From Pontibacillus salicampi (GTDB taxonomy: Bacteria; Bacillota; Bacilli; Bacillales; BH030062), in the NCBI RefSeq assembly GCF_042434395.1, contig NZ_JBHLTP010000010.1, positions 1-64,000 on the forward strand: a DNA stretch of 64,000 nucleotides, in the 5' to 3' direction. Shown piece by piece: positions 1-7,537 of this stretch. A program made the translations under genes and the position numbers. Each line of letters opens with the position of its first letter. Position 1 is the stretch's first letter. The notes under the pieces were generated by a model, which was not told the DNA's origin, searched no databases, and saw only the letters and a list, made by a program, of their open reading frames with translations.

Positions 1-90
1 ATGATCTACTACAACAATTATCGTTATCAGTGGAACTTAAAAAAGATGACCCCTGTAGAATACAGAGATCATCTTCTTAGGTCAGCCTAG
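1..90 (+). CDS. IS3-family transposase OrfB, C-terminal end (partial)
   Basis: Frame 1 is open from the window edge to a TAG at 88-90 and gives a 29-residue tail. It contains YYNNYRYQWNLKKMTPVEYR, the very conserved C-terminus of the IS150/IS3-group DDE integrase (family knowledge). The catalytic DDE residues would lie upstream, outside the window. Whether the full element is intact is unknown. The first ATG here is internal and should not be taken as a start. Confidence 0.8.
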   Translation: MIYYNNYRYQWNLKKMTPVEYRDHLLRSA

Positions 91-122
91 CCTTTTTTAA
101 AATGTCCTTTACAAAGGGTACA
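1..122 (+). mobile_element. 3' end of an IS3-family insertion sequence
   Basis: The window opens inside the last codons of an IS3-type transposase. A probable right terminal inverted repeat follows the stop codon, roughly at 103-122, as TGTCCTTTACAAAGGGTACA, ending in the CA typical of IS3 ends. The left end and most of the element lie outside the window, so its boundary and target duplication cannot be checked here. Confidence 0.6.
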
Positions 123-173
123 CTTTATCGAGGATTGGGAGCATCTTTTTTGCTAATAATCATACAGACAAAG

Positions 174-399
174 CTATTTCATTTGCTGCTCTTTTTTTCT
201 AGCGGGAATGTAAGTAATATTCCCTTCCCCTACAAGCTCTCCTATAAATTCATTGCCCAGAAGCCTCCTTAGAGGAAATTCAGAGCTCTGTTTTTTCACA
301 AGAGAACAGTGTATGTGCTCCGAACGGCATGAAAAAAGCTTGCGGAAAAACCTGGGTTTCTCTACAAGCTGATGGCTCTTCTAGATGTAATTCGTTTGT
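174..399 (-). pseudogene. decayed coding stretch beside the IS element
   Basis: Between the IS end and the stop of the cyclotransferase-like gene, the minus strand has two overlapping gene-like stretches in different frames. One continues directly after the TAA of the neighbouring gene in the same frame and includes VFPQAFFMPFGAHTLFSCEK. The other includes NEFIGELVGEGNITYIPARK and ends with a TAG at 174-176. Neither has a start codon with a ribosome site. I read this as one small gene, or a former C-terminal extension of the neighbour, broken by a frameshift. No family was recognised. Confidence 0.3.
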
Positions 400-1059
400 T
401 TATTCTGATGAAACGCTAGCAGAAGATAGTAAATCCTCCGCAAAGGCAAGTAATTCATGATAACTATAATGCTCTTTAATCCCTGGTTTCTCCATTAGAT
501 AGTTAGTGATTTTAACCGGATCCTCCGTGTGCGCTTCCATATAGCCTCTGACAAGCATAGTTAAGTAACGGAGCGAAGGCTGGTTTGTTTCTCTATCTCT
601 CATAGCTTTCGGGCTAGTAAAGGTAAAGATAGGATAGCCATCTTCCTCTCCGGCATAGATAAGGTTTCCATAGGGAGAATCCTGCACCATTACATTCCCT
701 TTTTCCATAATGTCATCTATATTTACCTCTAATTCCTCTATACCATTTTCCTGGCGTACTACATCCTCGAATTGTTCTTCTGTAATTAAATACATGCGTG
801 CCCAGCTATGATTCTCATCATCTTGAGTGGTATCAATATAAGCGGCCGCTCCGTCCCAACGGTCAGAATACCCAGAAAAGTACAGTCCGTATGGCAAAGA
901 AACTGCCCTTGTTTCCCTCGGTAGCGTGTGGTCACGGCAGCCAACCTCGCTTCGATTGGACCCCTCTGGCTGTCCTCCTGTGATATAACACATAAATCGA
1001 TCCCGAAATAAATTAGAACCGAAGCTTGCATACCATACTAATCTACTGTTGTGCTTCAT
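400..1059 (-). CDS. gamma-glutamylcyclotransferase-like protein
   Basis: 219 residues. The N-terminus carries YASFGSNL (residues 10-17), the nucleotide/glutamyl-binding signature of the gamma-glutamylcyclotransferase fold. A Glu in EEQFEDVVRQENG (about residue 104) sits where the family's catalytic acid lies. The protein is longer than the minimal cyclotransferase domain (about 110-150 residues), and its substrate cannot be deduced. Annotators often label relatives only as hypothetical. The start ATG follows an AGGAGG with good spacing. Just beyond the stop, the same frame stays gene-like, so the protein may once have been longer. No membrane segment or signal peptide is visible. Confidence 0.6.
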   Translation of the reverse strand: MKHNSRLVWYASFGSNLFRDRFMCYITGGQPEGSNRSEVGCRDHTLPRETRAVSLPYGLYFSGYSDRWDGAAAYIDTTQDDENHSWARMYLITEEQFEDVVRQENGIEELEVNIDDIMEKGNVMVQDSPYGNLIYAGEEDGYPIFTFTSPKAMRDRETNQPSLRYLTMLVRGYMEAHTEDPVKITNYLMEKPGIKEHYSYHELLAFAEDLLSSASVSSE

Positions 1060-1217
1060 TGCTTTGTTCCTCCTACTTCATCATGTCTCTATCTTATTCC
1101 ACCGTACATTCATCTATTGACTATTTTTGCTATCTTTTAGAAATAATAAACTTCCACTCGATTAAAATAACATTGCCAAACCCATTTCGTCATGTTACTA
1201 TTAAGTCACATTAAACA

Positions 1218-1235
1218 TGTTACCTAATAGTAACA
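1218..1235. promoter_or_regulatory. inverted repeat, candidate operator of the ArsR-SRPBCC gene
   Basis: TGTTAC-CTAATA-GTAACA is a perfect 6-bp inverted repeat with a 6-bp spacer, ending 21 bp before the start codon of the ArsR-type regulator. A further CATGTTAC half-site lies about 25 bp upstream. ArsR-family repressors commonly bind such dyads in their own promoter. The assignment is inference. Confidence 0.45.
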
Positions 1236-1256
1236 CGTTTGTGATGGAGGCCTCGT

Positions 1257-2054
1257 ATGCATAATGAACAACTCGCTGCTGTGTTTAAAGCACTAAGCCA
1301 TCCGATACGAATGGATATTCTAGATTTCCTGAAGGATGGACCTAAAACAACAGGCGACGTGAACGACAACGTCCAAGATGTAAGTCGCTACGCAGTAATG
1401 AAGCATCTTACTGTATTGGAAGAAGCAAATTTAATCCTAATTCGGAGACAGGGACGAGCAAGATTAAACTATATTAACGTCCTCCCGCTCCAGCAAGCCT
1501 ATGAACGCTGGGTTTCGCAATATCAACACTCAACTGCAAAATCTGCAATTGCATTGAAGAGATTCATTGAAGGAGGAGAAGAAAATATGACTGAACAAGG
1601 GTTACAGCATGATTCATTTCAGCTAGAACAGGAATTCGAGATTAACAGTACACCAGCCAAAGTGTACACCGCCTTAACAGAAGATATAGGTAAATGGTGG
1701 GCATACCGACTGTGTGGCGAAGGGTCTACTATGACGCTTACTCCAGAAGTTGGCGGTACCTTCATTGAAAAGGGTCAGCATGGCGCAGCCGCTCTATGGG
1801 GAACCGTGTACTTCGTTAAAGATAATGAAGAAATTCGTCTTCAAGGACTTCTAGGGATGACTGGAGCTGTAAACAGCGCTTACACTTTCAAGCTCGAACC
1901 AAAAGGAAATCATACAGTATTAAAGCTTTCTCATCATGCCGTAGGCTTATTAGACCCAGAATGGGGACGTATGCATGATGAAGGATGGAAGGAACTGCTC
2001 GGACAATTCCTAAAAGACTATGTAGAGACTGGTAAGCAACCAGAAATAAACTAA
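1257..2054 (+). CDS. ArsR-type HTH / SRPBCC (AHSA1) fusion regulator
   Basis: 265 residues in two parts. Residues 1-105 form a winged helix of the ArsR type (ALSHPIRMDILDFL, then the recognition region VSRYAVMKHLTVLEEANLI). Residues 120-262 form an AHSA1/SRPBCC domain (FEINSTPAKVYTALTEDIGKWW, later WGTVYF and HDEGWKELLGQFL), a cavity fold that binds hydrophobic ligands. The cysteine metal motif of classical ArsR sensors is absent, so a small organic ligand is more likely than a metal. The start ATG follows GGAGG. A dyad just upstream suggests autoregulation. It is monocistronic, with a strong terminator immediately downstream. Confidence 0.8.
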   Translation: MHNEQLAAVFKALSHPIRMDILDFLKDGPKTTGDVNDNVQDVSRYAVMKHLTVLEEANLILIRRQGRARLNYINVLPLQQAYERWVSQYQHSTAKSAIALKRFIEGGEENMTEQGLQHDSFQLEQEFEINSTPAKVYTALTEDIGKWWAYRLCGEGSTMTLTPEVGGTFIEKGQHGAAALWGTVYFVKDNEEIRLQGLLGMTGAVNSAYTFKLEPKGNHTVLKLSHHAVGLLDPEWGRMHDEGWKELLGQFLKDYVETGKQPEIN

Positions 2055-2057
2055 CAA

Positions 2058-2090
2058 GCAAAACGAGCTCCTAACAAGAGCTCGTTTTGC
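2058..2090 (+). terminator. rho-independent terminator after the ArsR-SRPBCC gene
   Basis: GCAAAACGAGCTC and GAGCTCGTTTTGC are perfect complements separated by a 7-nt loop, with the T-run inside the 3' arm. The hairpin begins 3 bp after the stop codon. An almost identical copy lies at 2476-2511. Confidence 0.85.
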
Positions 2091-2106
2091 ATTAGGCTCA
2101 CAAATA

Positions 2107-2190
2107 CTGTGAATAGCGGGGCAGTCCCCTGTGGGATCTCGCCATTGTCCGTGCTTCCCAGACGAGTCTGCCCATTTCCACCCCACTGTG
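2107..2190 (-). repeat. degenerate copy (D) of an intergenic hairpin repeat
   Basis: Read on the minus strand, this stretch follows the left half of copy A at 2309-2428: both contain GACTC, TGGGA, GGACA, ATG and a GAGAYCCCACAG block in the same order. The conserved GAGGAGGCTCAGC part is missing. The ends are weakly complementary. It lies in inverted orientation to copy A. Confidence 0.4.
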
Positions 2191-2308
2191 CGATAAGTAA
2201 TGGGAACAGAACCTAACGACAATAAAAGCCCCTGATCCGATTCCATGCAAACATAGACTGCTATCTTTCCTAATGGTAGCAGAAGAGGTTCAGACTCATC
2301 ATTCGAAA

Positions 2309-2428
2309 GGTGTTGGCGAAACGGCGAGACTCCTATGGGACCGGAGGACAGATGAGACCCCACAGCGACCGAAGAGAGCGAGGAGGCTCAGCGGACGCCC
2401 ATGGAAAGCGAGTCGTTTCGCCAACACC
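2309..2428 (+). repeat. intergenic hairpin repeat, copy A
   Basis: The element has 14-bp perfect inverted arms (GGTGTTGGCGAAAC and GTTTCGCCAACACC) around a 92-bp core with GAGACCCC and GAGGAGGCTCAGC blocks. The blocks recur in copies B (17466-17601) and C (17131-17298). Similar GC-rich intergenic elements are common in Bacillaceae genomes, to my knowledge without an assigned function. It has no plausible coding capacity. Confidence 0.75.
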
Positions 2429-2475
2429 GCCTCGATACACATAGAAGAACCGACGGGACTTTCTCGACACTCTGA

Positions 2476-2511
2476 AGCAAAACGAGCTCCTAACAAGAGC
2501 TCTTTTTGCTT
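2476..2511. terminator. second, near-identical terminator hairpin
   Basis: AGCAAAACGAGCTC, CTAACAA, GAGCTCTTTTTGCT: the same stem and loop as the terminator at 2058-2090 with one substitution, and T/A-rich on both sides. No gene ends just before it. It and the first hairpin bracket repeat copies D and A. Confidence 0.6.
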
Positions 2512-2730
2512 GTTCCCCCTCTATAATAACCTTTCCATCGCTTGTGCCACTATTCCATGTACAACTCTGTAGTAATGGCTATACATAATCCTAAACATAC
2601 TTTTCACTCAAAACGTAATGACCTTCCTAACCTCCACTCCAATTCTCCTATAATTAAGGCGCTAAAGATTAACAAGCTGTACTAGGAGAACCTATCCAAA
2701 CTGCGTAACCCTTACAGCCTGAAAAATAAA
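2512..2730. other. AT-rich gap with no gene seen
   Basis: No open frame with a ribosome site on either strand was found. The stretch separates the repeat region from the terminator of the zinc-ribbon gene. Confidence 0.5.
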
Positions 2731-2757
2731 AAGGCTGTCCTATAATCGACAGCCTTT
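2731..2757 (-). terminator. terminator of the first zinc-ribbon gene
   Basis: AAAGGCTGTC and GACAGCCTTT form a perfect 10-bp stem. Read on the minus strand it is followed by TTTTATTTTTC, and it starts 7 bp beyond the stop of the small gene at 2764. Confidence 0.75.
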
Positions 2758-2763
2758 CTGCGC

Positions 2764-2934
2764 TTATTCCCCTTCATATAAGTCTACATTATCTTTGCCA
2801 CGACGCTGACATTCTTTACACAGCTTGACCTCTAATTCCTTTTTGGAGGTTATGAGTTTGCCACAATTAGAGCATTTACCAAATTCATTGGCATTTGGCT
2901 GCATTCCTAGAATTTCATTTTCTGGTCCTGGCAT
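2764..2934 (-). CDS. small zinc-ribbon protein, 56 aa
   Basis: A 56-residue protein beginning MPGPENEILGMQPNANEFGK. It has two CxxC knuckles, CSNCGK and CKECQ, spaced 15 residues apart, which is a classical zinc ribbon filling most of the protein. The start ATG is 8 bp after AAAGGAG. It lies 45 bp downstream of a second, similar gene on the same strand; both share CGK(L/M)I(T/S)S(K/R) and a charged tail, so the pair looks like a tandem duplication. The role is unknown; zinc ribbons this small usually bind nucleic acid or a partner protein. Confidence 0.7.
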   Translation of the reverse strand: MPGPENEILGMQPNANEFGKCSNCGKLITSKKELEVKLCKECQRRGKDNVDLYEGE

Positions 2935-2979
2935 AGGTGTCACTCCTTTATCCAGTGTTTATATGAGAGTGTAGCCCGT

Positions 2980-3135
2980 CTACTCTTCTTGTTCTTCTCC
3001 TCGTGCTATACTTTCACAAGTTGCACAGACGTTTCGTGTTACTTCCTGACGAGACGATATCATTTTCCCGCAGCGTGCGCATTTGACTGCTGGTTCATGG
3101 ACACCACCCCATAGCTCTCCCTCTAAATCGGTCAT
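2980..3135 (-). CDS. small zinc-ribbon protein, 51 aa
   Basis: A 51-residue protein beginning MTDLEGELWGGVHEPAVK. It has CARCGK and CATCE knuckles 15 residues apart, the same spacing as in the gene just downstream (2764-2934). An AAGGAG lies before the ATG. The acidic tail (RGEEQEE) parallels the other protein's charged end. It is the first gene of a probable two-gene unit running away from the methyltransferase gene at 3284; the 148-bp divergent gap should hold both promoters. Function unknown. Confidence 0.7.
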   Translation of the reverse strand: MTDLEGELWGGVHEPAVKCARCGKMISSRQEVTRNVCATCESIARGEEQEE

Positions 3136-3283
3136 TTCCTTCACTCCTTGATTTGTTTTAGTGAAGCTTACCTATGCTATTCCCTGCATGAATTGGATTA
3201 AACTGTCATCAATCTATATAGTTGAAAACGCTACCATTCTACTATATAATGTAAGAAAATTCAGTAAATTATGAGGTGAAATA

Positions 3284-4339
3284 ATGGAGCCTACGCTTGC
3301 CTCCGCTCAGGAGGTAGAAAAACCGTACAATGGTAATGATATAGGATTTACCTCTATGCTCCCCAGCCACCGTGTTGATTTACGCCAGTACTCTGAAAAG
3401 GAGTATAACAAATTTGTTAACATGAATACCGTCCGCGATTGGTCAACCTTAACATGGAAACAAGTAGGTAAGCCTTATGAAGTGACGAAATATTCCAAAG
3501 ACCGGAGAGCCTACGAGGATACGTATGGAGAGGATATGAAGCCCTTTACCTCCTGGAAATATTTTAACAAAGCATTTCACGAGTGGTTTGTTAAAGATGT
3601 GCCTTCCGAAATGGCAGATCAGAAAAAAGCGTTCCTTAAAAGCCTCGGAACCTTTCGACCTTCTGAAATTAAACAAGCTCTAGGAGATGTAGCCCGTATT
3701 CAATTATGGAATTATGCTCACCGAATTCAAGATGGTGTCTGGGACCCCAGGGGCAAGCGGGCATTATTTGAGGGGTTGGATGTAACAAAGCCACGCATCT
3801 TATTCCTCGGGGCTGCGGAGGGATACGAGGCGATGCAACTAGCGTCTATGTACCCTGGTGCTCATATTACAATGGTTGATTATGATGAATATTGTAAAAC
3901 GACCCGATTCGAAGAGTTTCCTGATTCTTACCCTTTTCTTGGAGAGAATCCTGCTACTGGTCACCCAAAGGTCTATTATAAGGACGACCTTGCCATCGAT
4001 TATGTTGTAGATGACATTCGCAACCTGACCTATGGGAAGGATTTCGACATTGTTCTTTCTGTAGGATTGCTTGAGCATTTTCCTGATGAGTATAAATCGG
4101 AAGTAGCAGATTGGCATCGAAGATTTTTAAAGCCAGGGGGATATGCTATCTTTACCACGCCTCGAAACCAAATTCGCTCCCGGGTTTACTACAACATAAT
4201 GGCGGATGTGATGAATCACACGTACCGTGAATTGATGACTCTAGAACAAATGGGTTTGTATATATATGAGAATGGCTTCGATATTAAACAGCATGGGTAT
4301 ATCAAAGTACACAACGGTGTCGTCGCTCAGCCAAGGTAA
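3284..4339 (+). CDS. class I SAM-dependent methyltransferase
   Basis: 351 residues. The C-terminal half (about 165-335) is a Rossmann methyltransferase: motif I ILFLGAAEGYEA, an acidic post-beta-2 MVDYDEY, DIVLSVGLLEHF at beta-4 and LKPGGYAIFTTPR after it. The N-terminal 160 residues are not recognised and contain many aromatic and charged residues without membrane segments, perhaps a substrate domain. GAGGTG precedes the ATG. The LLEHF and LKPGGY signature resembles small-molecule methyltransferases of the UbiE/Methyltransf_11 type, but the substrate is unknown. Monocistronic, with its own terminator. Confidence 0.7.
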   Translation: MEPTLASAQEVEKPYNGNDIGFTSMLPSHRVDLRQYSEKEYNKFVNMNTVRDWSTLTWKQVGKPYEVTKYSKDRRAYEDTYGEDMKPFTSWKYFNKAFHEWFVKDVPSEMADQKKAFLKSLGTFRPSEIKQALGDVARIQLWNYAHRIQDGVWDPRGKRALFEGLDVTKPRILFLGAAEGYEAMQLASMYPGAHITMVDYDEYCKTTRFEEFPDSYPFLGENPATGHPKVYYKDDLAIDYVVDDIRNLTYGKDFDIVLSVGLLEHFPDEYKSEVADWHRRFLKPGGYAIFTTPRNQIRSRVYYNIMADVMNHTYRELMTLEQMGLYIYENGFDIKQHGYIKVHNGVVAQPR

Positions 4340-4393
4340 TGAAAAGCAGGGAGCTGGCCTTCTTCAACTGTTTAGAAAGTTGTATAGTTATCA

Positions 4394-4435
4394 AAAAGCT
4401 CCTCTTCCTACCCAAACAAAGGATCAGGAGCTTTT
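4394..4435 (+). terminator. terminator after the methyltransferase gene
   Basis: AAAAGCTCCT pairs with AGGAGCTTTT, with CTTCC/GGATC partly extending the stem; about 55 bp after the stop codon. Confidence 0.65.
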
Positions 4436-4488
4436 CAGATGGTACGCTCAACCATTTTGAAATACGCTCATCTTTTTGTGCATGCTTA

Positions 4489-4512
4489 GAGGGCTCTCCA
4501 GAGAGAGCCCTC
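4489..4512 (-). terminator. terminator of the protease-nuclease gene
   Basis: GAGGGCTCTC and GAGAGCCCTC form a perfect stem immediately beyond the stop of the minus-strand gene at 4517. T-rich tracts flank both sides, so it may work in both directions. Confidence 0.75.
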
Positions 4513-4516
4513 TTGT

Positions 4517-6307
4517 TTATAGGGTAATATCCTCTTTTTGTTCAATGATATGACCAATAGTAGATTCTAGATTCTGGATTGGGTCGTGCTTGCGCAGAGG
4601 ACCGAAATCAAGACCGGTAAGCTCCTCGACCTTTGATACAGGAACTTGATACGTTTTATAATCTCCGTATGCAAATTCTAAGTTACCAACTAAGTTCTTC
4701 TGAGTTTGCAAGTAGGCCGTAGCAGAGAGTGTTCCGTCCTCTTTTACCATAACAGCTATTTTCCAAAAGTCGTTAGGTATTTGAATATCCCGATACACCA
4801 TGTCATCACTTCGGAATACAGGTCCTGTAAACACTGTTGCCTTCATATCATGATTACGGGCATTTTCCACAATATAATTCTCTAGATCTAGCCAGCTTTG
4901 CTGATTTAGGTCCTTGTGCTGTGGGGCACAGTTAGTGAAATGGAAGGTATCCTCGTTCGCTACTTCCGCTTTGTCTCCCCAAATAGGGTCAATTCTTCTG
5001 ACCAAATGCCCTCGGTCTAACGGGTTGTCATAATACAGATCCTGTCCTGCCTGATACTGCTTGTCCATACGTGGGTCTAAATACCAACGGTCAGCGCGGT
5101 CCACGCTTTTCAGCTGCTTCCCATTTATATTTACTACCGTATAATAGGCTAGCTTACGAGATTTGCTCATAACGACAGAAAAGTGCGTATAGTGTAACAC
5201 GGTGCCTCCGTCTTTCATTGGAGCAACATCCTGTTGTAGGTCCTCTCTTAGTGTTGGTAGTGGTACCGAGTGCCCTTCCCCTAAGAAGGACGCATTGTAG
5301 CCTTCTCTGTCCTTGTAGCTGTCCACGCTTTTTTCTTCCACTACAACATCTTGATCTGTTTCGGCCTCAGGCTGCTCCCCATCTAGTAAATTGCCAAGTA
5401 GTTTTCTTTGTTCACTGCTTAAAGAATTTTGCTGCTGTTTAATATAAGAAATAATTCTACTAATTCTTACACCTTCATTGGCAACGAAGGAGCTGTTATC
5501 ATTCGGGTCAGGTACTCCGGCATGGTGTAAAGAAACAACCTCCCATTCATCGTTGAAAACAGGCGATCCAGAAGACCCTGGCATTGTATCGGTTGAATAA
5601 TGGATAAAGTTATCCAATACATCCTGCACTTTATTTTCCCGAATAGACACAGCTTTCGGTCTGCCGGATGCATGTTGGATAATAGAAACTCTTTCACCAA
5701 TGAGCGCCTTCCCTGTCTCTTCCTGTAAAGGGATATGCCCAAATTCAGTGAGTTCATTTCCGTCAGAAGAAGTTGTTTCTACTGCTACAAGGGCAAAATC
5801 AAGCTTTTGATTCGATAGAAAAAATTGTTCAGGCTTAAAGTGAAAATTCTTTATTTCCTTTTCTCTAAGGTTCACATCCTGCTCAAAGTTAAATTGAGCA
5901 AGGCTTTGACTAGCAACCTCTTCATCTTTCAATATATGGTGGTTGGTCAATAGCAAATTCGGTGTCACCATAAATCCGGTACCATGACCTACTACTTTCC
6001 CAATACCATCTCTTATTTCTATACGACAAACGGACTTAGAGGCGTTGATGCCTGCTTGAAAATAAGAAATAGGAAAAAGATCATTTTCCCCGATGATTCG
6101 TTCCATTGCCAGCTGGTTACGAGCGAGCTTTTTCTTACGATTGGCTACTCTATCTGGCTGATCTACTTCAAACGGGCTATGTGTTTGGAGGGATGCTTCA
6201 TTGTCCTCTCGCTCTGGTGTTCTTTCTGCAAATCGATGTAAAGCCTGCTGCTGCTGTTCTTCAATTAACTCCCGATTCCACTGCTGTAGCTTTTCATACT
6301 GAATCAT
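4517..6307 (-). CDS. trypsin-like serine protease fused to a DRGH nonspecific nuclease
   Basis: 596 residues. Residues 85-290 form a trypsin/V8-like protease: TNHHI (His124), KLDFALV (Asp170) and GSSGSP (Ser246) supply a complete triad. Residues 360-590 form a DNA/RNA nonspecific endonuclease (NUC1/EndoG-like): DRGH at 431-434 with His434 as general base, and FHFTNCAPQ plus LNQQSW with the metal- and phosphate-binding Asn residues. Both active sites look intact. There is no signal peptide or membrane helix: the N-terminal 70 residues are charged, Gln/Glu-rich and probably helical, so the protein should be cytosolic. AGGAGG precedes the ATG. Protease-effector fusions of this kind are known from bacterial conflict systems, where proteolysis is thought to release a toxic domain; that role is inference. 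No defence genes lie nearby. Confidence 0.85.
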   Translation of the reverse strand: MIQYEKLQQWNRELIEEQQQQALHRFAERTPEREDNEASLQTHSPFEVDQPDRVANRKKKLARNQLAMERIIGENDLFPISYFQAGINASKSVCRIEIRDGIGKVVGHGTGFMVTPNLLLTNHHILKDEEVASQSLAQFNFEQDVNLREKEIKNFHFKPEQFFLSNQKLDFALVAVETTSSDGNELTEFGHIPLQEETGKALIGERVSIIQHASGRPKAVSIRENKVQDVLDNFIHYSTDTMPGSSGSPVFNDEWEVVSLHHAGVPDPNDNSSFVANEGVRISRIISYIKQQQNSLSSEQRKLLGNLLDGEQPEAETDQDVVVEEKSVDSYKDREGYNASFLGEGHSVPLPTLREDLQQDVAPMKDGGTVLHYTHFSVVMSKSRKLAYYTVVNINGKQLKSVDRADRWYLDPRMDKQYQAGQDLYYDNPLDRGHLVRRIDPIWGDKAEVANEDTFHFTNCAPQHKDLNQQSWLDLENYIVENARNHDMKATVFTGPVFRSDDMVYRDIQIPNDFWKIAVMVKEDGTLSATAYLQTQKNLVGNLEFAYGDYKTYQVPVSKVEELTGLDFGPLRKHDPIQNLESTIGHIIEQKEDITL

Positions 6308-6434
6308 CGCACAAGCCTCCTAAAGGATGTCTTAAAGTTACCCGTCCAACATAAACGGGACACCCTCTACTTCCATACGAACCCCATACATACCTTCCAT
6401 CCTTTTCCCTATTTTTTTACTAAACAGCAAAGAC

Positions 6435-7304
6435 TTAAGTATTAGTATTATCCTCTCCATTAAACCGTACAACCAATGAGTCTCCGATAGGGTAATAGCC
6501 TATTTTCTGGTATATGTTGTTAGAGGTACTATTGGATAGGTCTGTATATAAACTGCAAAACTGATACCCCTCACCGAGCAGCTTCTCAGACAAGGAGGCA
6601 ACAGCACACGTAGCATACCCTCTCCGCTTCCATTTATCAGGAGTGTACACACTGTTTATTGTCGTCCCATTTCGTGTAGACCTCGCTTGACCTACCATGG
6701 AGACGACTTGTCCATCCACAACCCAAAAGTACAATTTTTTATGCTTAATATTTTGCTCTGTTACTTTTTGTGCGTATTCTTCCGTAATATCAATTCCTGC
6801 TTCTAGACCAAAGGCATATAACCAGCGTGTTGCTAATGCTAAGTCCTCCGCTTCCGCCAGCTTTAAAAAGCCGTTACCCCTGTTATAAGGACCAACAGCA
6901 TCAAGCTGGTACACCTTTTGTTGCATAGCAATATGATAAGGCCTTCCAGTAAGCTCCCTCCATCGATCTGCTAATCTGGTAATCGTTTCTGGGGCGCCTA
7001 TAAGACCGGGAACGTCATGATGATTATCAGCAAAGAACCGAACCATTTCTTCCAAAACACTGTCGGAGGGTGTGTGATTGGTCGCAATTACCCACATATG
7101 TGGAGAAGTTCGAATTACGACAGCCTGGATATCTCCTCTTTCATGTATGTATCCTAGCACCGGCTCTTGATCGTAATAATCTTGTTGCTGAACTAGCCTT
7201 TGCAATATACCAAGCGGCAAGTTATGTAAAGCCTCTGATTTGATCAGAAAGGGCTCTACCCTTCTTTCAAACTCTATTGGACTATTGAAAGTCATTACCG
7301 TCAT
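6435..7304 (-). CDS. GNAT-family N-acetyltransferase
   Basis: 289 residues from the chosen start, MTVMTFNSPIEFERR. This ATG sits behind an AGGGGGTG; an upstream in-frame ATG (7418) would add 38 residues without a ribosome site. The C-terminal third has the acetyl-CoA fold: VYTPDKWKRRGYATCAVASL is motif A (R/Q-x-x-G-x-A form), followed by CSLYTDLSNSTSNNIYQKIGY with the family's Asn-x-x-x-Y. The N-terminal half resembles the extra domain of longer two-part GNAT proteins. Substrate unknown. It may share a transcription direction with the protease-nuclease downstream, but a 127-bp gap separates them. Confidence 0.75.
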   Translation of the reverse strand: MTVMTFNSPIEFERRVEPFLIKSEALHNLPLGILQRLVQQQDYYDQEPVLGYIHERGDIQAVVIRTSPHMWVIATNHTPSDSVLEEMVRFFADNHHDVPGLIGAPETITRLADRWRELTGRPYHIAMQQKVYQLDAVGPYNRGNGFLKLAEAEDLALATRWLYAFGLEAGIDITEEYAQKVTEQNIKHKKLYFWVVDGQVVSMVGQARSTRNGTTINSVYTPDKWKRRGYATCAVASLSEKLLGEGYQFCSLYTDLSNSTSNNIYQKIGYYPIGDSLVVRFNGEDNTNT

Positions 7305-7490
7305 AGAGCAGCACCCCCTAAAAATTTGAGTATTCACACGATTCGACAACCATCCATACATTTCCTTCCAAACAGAAGTGGTTTTTTCAATTAGCTGGCA
7401 ATCTAAAAAAGGTGCCACTTATTATAAGGGCACCCTTTCTTTAAGGGAAGCATCTTCTTCTGTTGCCTTGTCCTGTAATTTACTCTTCAT

Positions 7491-7522
7491 AAAAAAACCC
7501 TGTTGCCGCTAGCAACAAGGTT
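7491..7522 (-). terminator. terminator of the thioesterase gene
   Basis: Read on the minus strand, CCTTGTTGC and GCAACAGGG pair around CTAGCG and are followed by seven T. Confidence 0.8.
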
Positions 7523-7537
7523 ATGTATGGTGTGCAT

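Noticed and set aside
2273..2572. Open frames across repeat copy A on both strands
   Set aside because: They run through the inverted repeat and the terminator hairpin, have Arg/Pro-rich random composition and no ribosome site.
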